A stretch of 36,752 bases of DNA from BS150m-G50 sp964517435 (GTDB taxonomy: Bacteria; CAIWAD01; BS150m-G50): positions 1 through 36,752 of the forward strand of contig CAZFEC010000032.1 of assembly GCA_964517435.1 (NCBI GenBank). The letters run 5' to 3'. Positions within the stretch are counted from its first letter, which is position 1. Each line of letters opens with the position of its first letter. The position numbers and the translations under genes are program-made. The notes under the pieces were generated by a model. That model saw only the letters and a program-made list of their open reading frames with translations, was not told the origin of the DNA and searched no databases. Shown here one piece after another: positions 36,223-36,752 of the stretch.

Positions 36223-36528
36223 GCAGGAAAGAAAACTTTCGATACTCATTCGACGGGAAAGGATTGCCGCTCAGCTTCCACCGCCGGCCGGCTGCAGGAA
36301 AGAGTCCTCATCGCGGGCAAGCTCACCGTCCGACTGGATGGTAGGCTGTCCGTTGCCATCTACAACCAGGTTGTAGAAGTCCTCGACGACCCCAGAAAAT
36401 GGGTCCATCTCTCGTCAGCAAATAGAGAAATACCTGTCCACTATTTACTTGTCATTATGCAATATGTTTACTACGTTTCGATTGAGCCAGTCAAGTCCCA
36501 AATCTTGTGTACTTTCGATCCCGCATGA
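36223..36528 (+). pseudogene. Possible transposase remnant (low confidence)
   Basis: An open frame without a good start reads through residues such as GRLQERVLIAGKLTVRLDGR and LSVAIYNQVVEVLDD. The pattern recalls the beta-strand C-terminus of integrase-core (ISNCY/IS481-like) transposases. There is no upstream catalytic part and no clear inverted repeat. It may be a decayed insertion-sequence fragment or chance. Confidence 0.2.
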
Positions 36529-36534
36529 TCTGCG

Positions 36535-36583
36535 AAGTTGGGTAACGGAACGAAGCCGTAGGCGTAGTGAAGTTACCCAACTT
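36535..36583. repeat. 12-bp inverted repeat at the end of the transposase gene
   Basis: AAGTTGGGTAAC (36535-36546) and GTTACCCAACTT (36572-36583) are perfect complements, 15 bp with one mismatch if extended, with an inner GCC-GTA-GGC hairpin (36555-36563). The right arm contains the transposase stop codon. It may be a transcription-stopping hairpin of the insertion sequence or part of its end. Confidence 0.6.
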
Positions 36584-36752
36584 TGCTCACCGCCCTCATG
36601 CCTGTCTGCTGGGACATGATCATGTATCTCTTTCCCGATTCCCAAGCCTCACTTTGCTCTTGACACAGCGCCGTTATCAAGCGCAGACAGGATGCCTGGT
36701 TCGGGAAGATCCTGATTACGCGAGTCCTGCGCTTGATCTCCTGGTTCAACCG
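36573..36752 (-). mobile_element. IS256-family transposase, C-terminal 59 residues
   Basis: The frame enters from the right edge and ends with TAA at 36573-36575. The residues RLNQEIKRRTRVIRIFPNQA, SCLRLITALCQEQSEAW and ESGKRYM match the very conserved C-terminus of mutator-type (IS256) transposases, where ER.N.EI.RR.RV..IFPN is diagnostic. The DDE catalytic residues lie outside the window, so activity cannot be judged. The element's left end must lie within about 36440-36575. No other part of the insertion sequence is present here. Confidence 0.85.

Noticed and set aside
36535..36583. Integron attC site
   Set aside because: GTTGGGT and ACCCAAC are present, but in the order GTTRRRY then RYYYAAC, the reverse of attC, and no integrase or cassettes are seen.

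Overview
The window reads as a piece of an anaerobic, fairly GC-rich bacterial chromosome. Two large secreted beta-helix proteins end in a Por-secretion (T9SS type A) sorting domain with the YPNPFNP motif. That domain is typical of the FCB superphylum and of uncultured lineages near it, so an FCB-like or candidate-phylum anaerobe is my best guess; I cannot name the species. Reversible succinate/fumarate chemistry, methylmalonyl-CoA mutase and a flavin-based electron-transfer operon suggest a propionate/succinate metabolism linked to NAD(P)H and ferredoxin.

Layout. 1-560 is gene-free, with two terminators and a short inverted repeat. 561-3929 (minus) is sdhCAB, with a five-helix diheme cytochrome b. 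4068-5099 (plus) is a solitary DNA methyltransferase carrying an excisionase-like HTH, divergent from sdhC. 5113-5691 (minus) is a lipoprotein of unknown function. 5929-13195 (plus) is a tightly overlapping operon: mutA, mutB, the mutase chaperone meaB, a methionine/glutamine-type transaminase and an omega-amidase. 13255-17938 (minus) holds rmuC, glnS and gltX. 18117-36015 (minus) is one long run of genes. In transcription order it is: a zinc-ribbon protein, a DRTGG protein, a DRTGG-HATPase protein, an [FeFe]-hydrogenase-like Fe-S protein, a 6.2 kb AT-rich block with two beta-helix genes (the first one broken), NuoE/HydC-, NuoF/HydB- and NuoG-like subunits, NfnA, NfnB, and a tandem flavodoxin-fold iron-sulfur flavoprotein. 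The right edge holds the C-terminus of an IS256-family transposase.

How the genes work together. MutAB, protected by MeaB, interconverts succinyl-CoA and methylmalonyl-CoA, and SdhCAB interconverts succinate and fumarate; both belong to the methylmalonyl-CoA route of propionate formation or oxidation. The NuoEFG-like and NfnAB-like proteins form a soluble electron-transfer, probably bifurcating, module. Its large subunit has lost the formate dehydrogenase catalytic Cys/Sec and has no H-cluster domain, so the terminal reaction is unclear. The DRTGG/HATPase/H-cluster-like trio looks like a sensor-regulator set that normally sits directly upstream of such an operon.

Two observations stand out. 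First, the 7-mer GTGATAC (core CGTGATACA) occurs 26 times by my count on both strands, 24 of them between 1.9 and 21.4 kb, often through rare ATA isoleucine codons; it behaves like a DNA-uptake-type or other genome-signature word. Second, the AT-rich beta-helix block splits the redox operon from its likely regulators.
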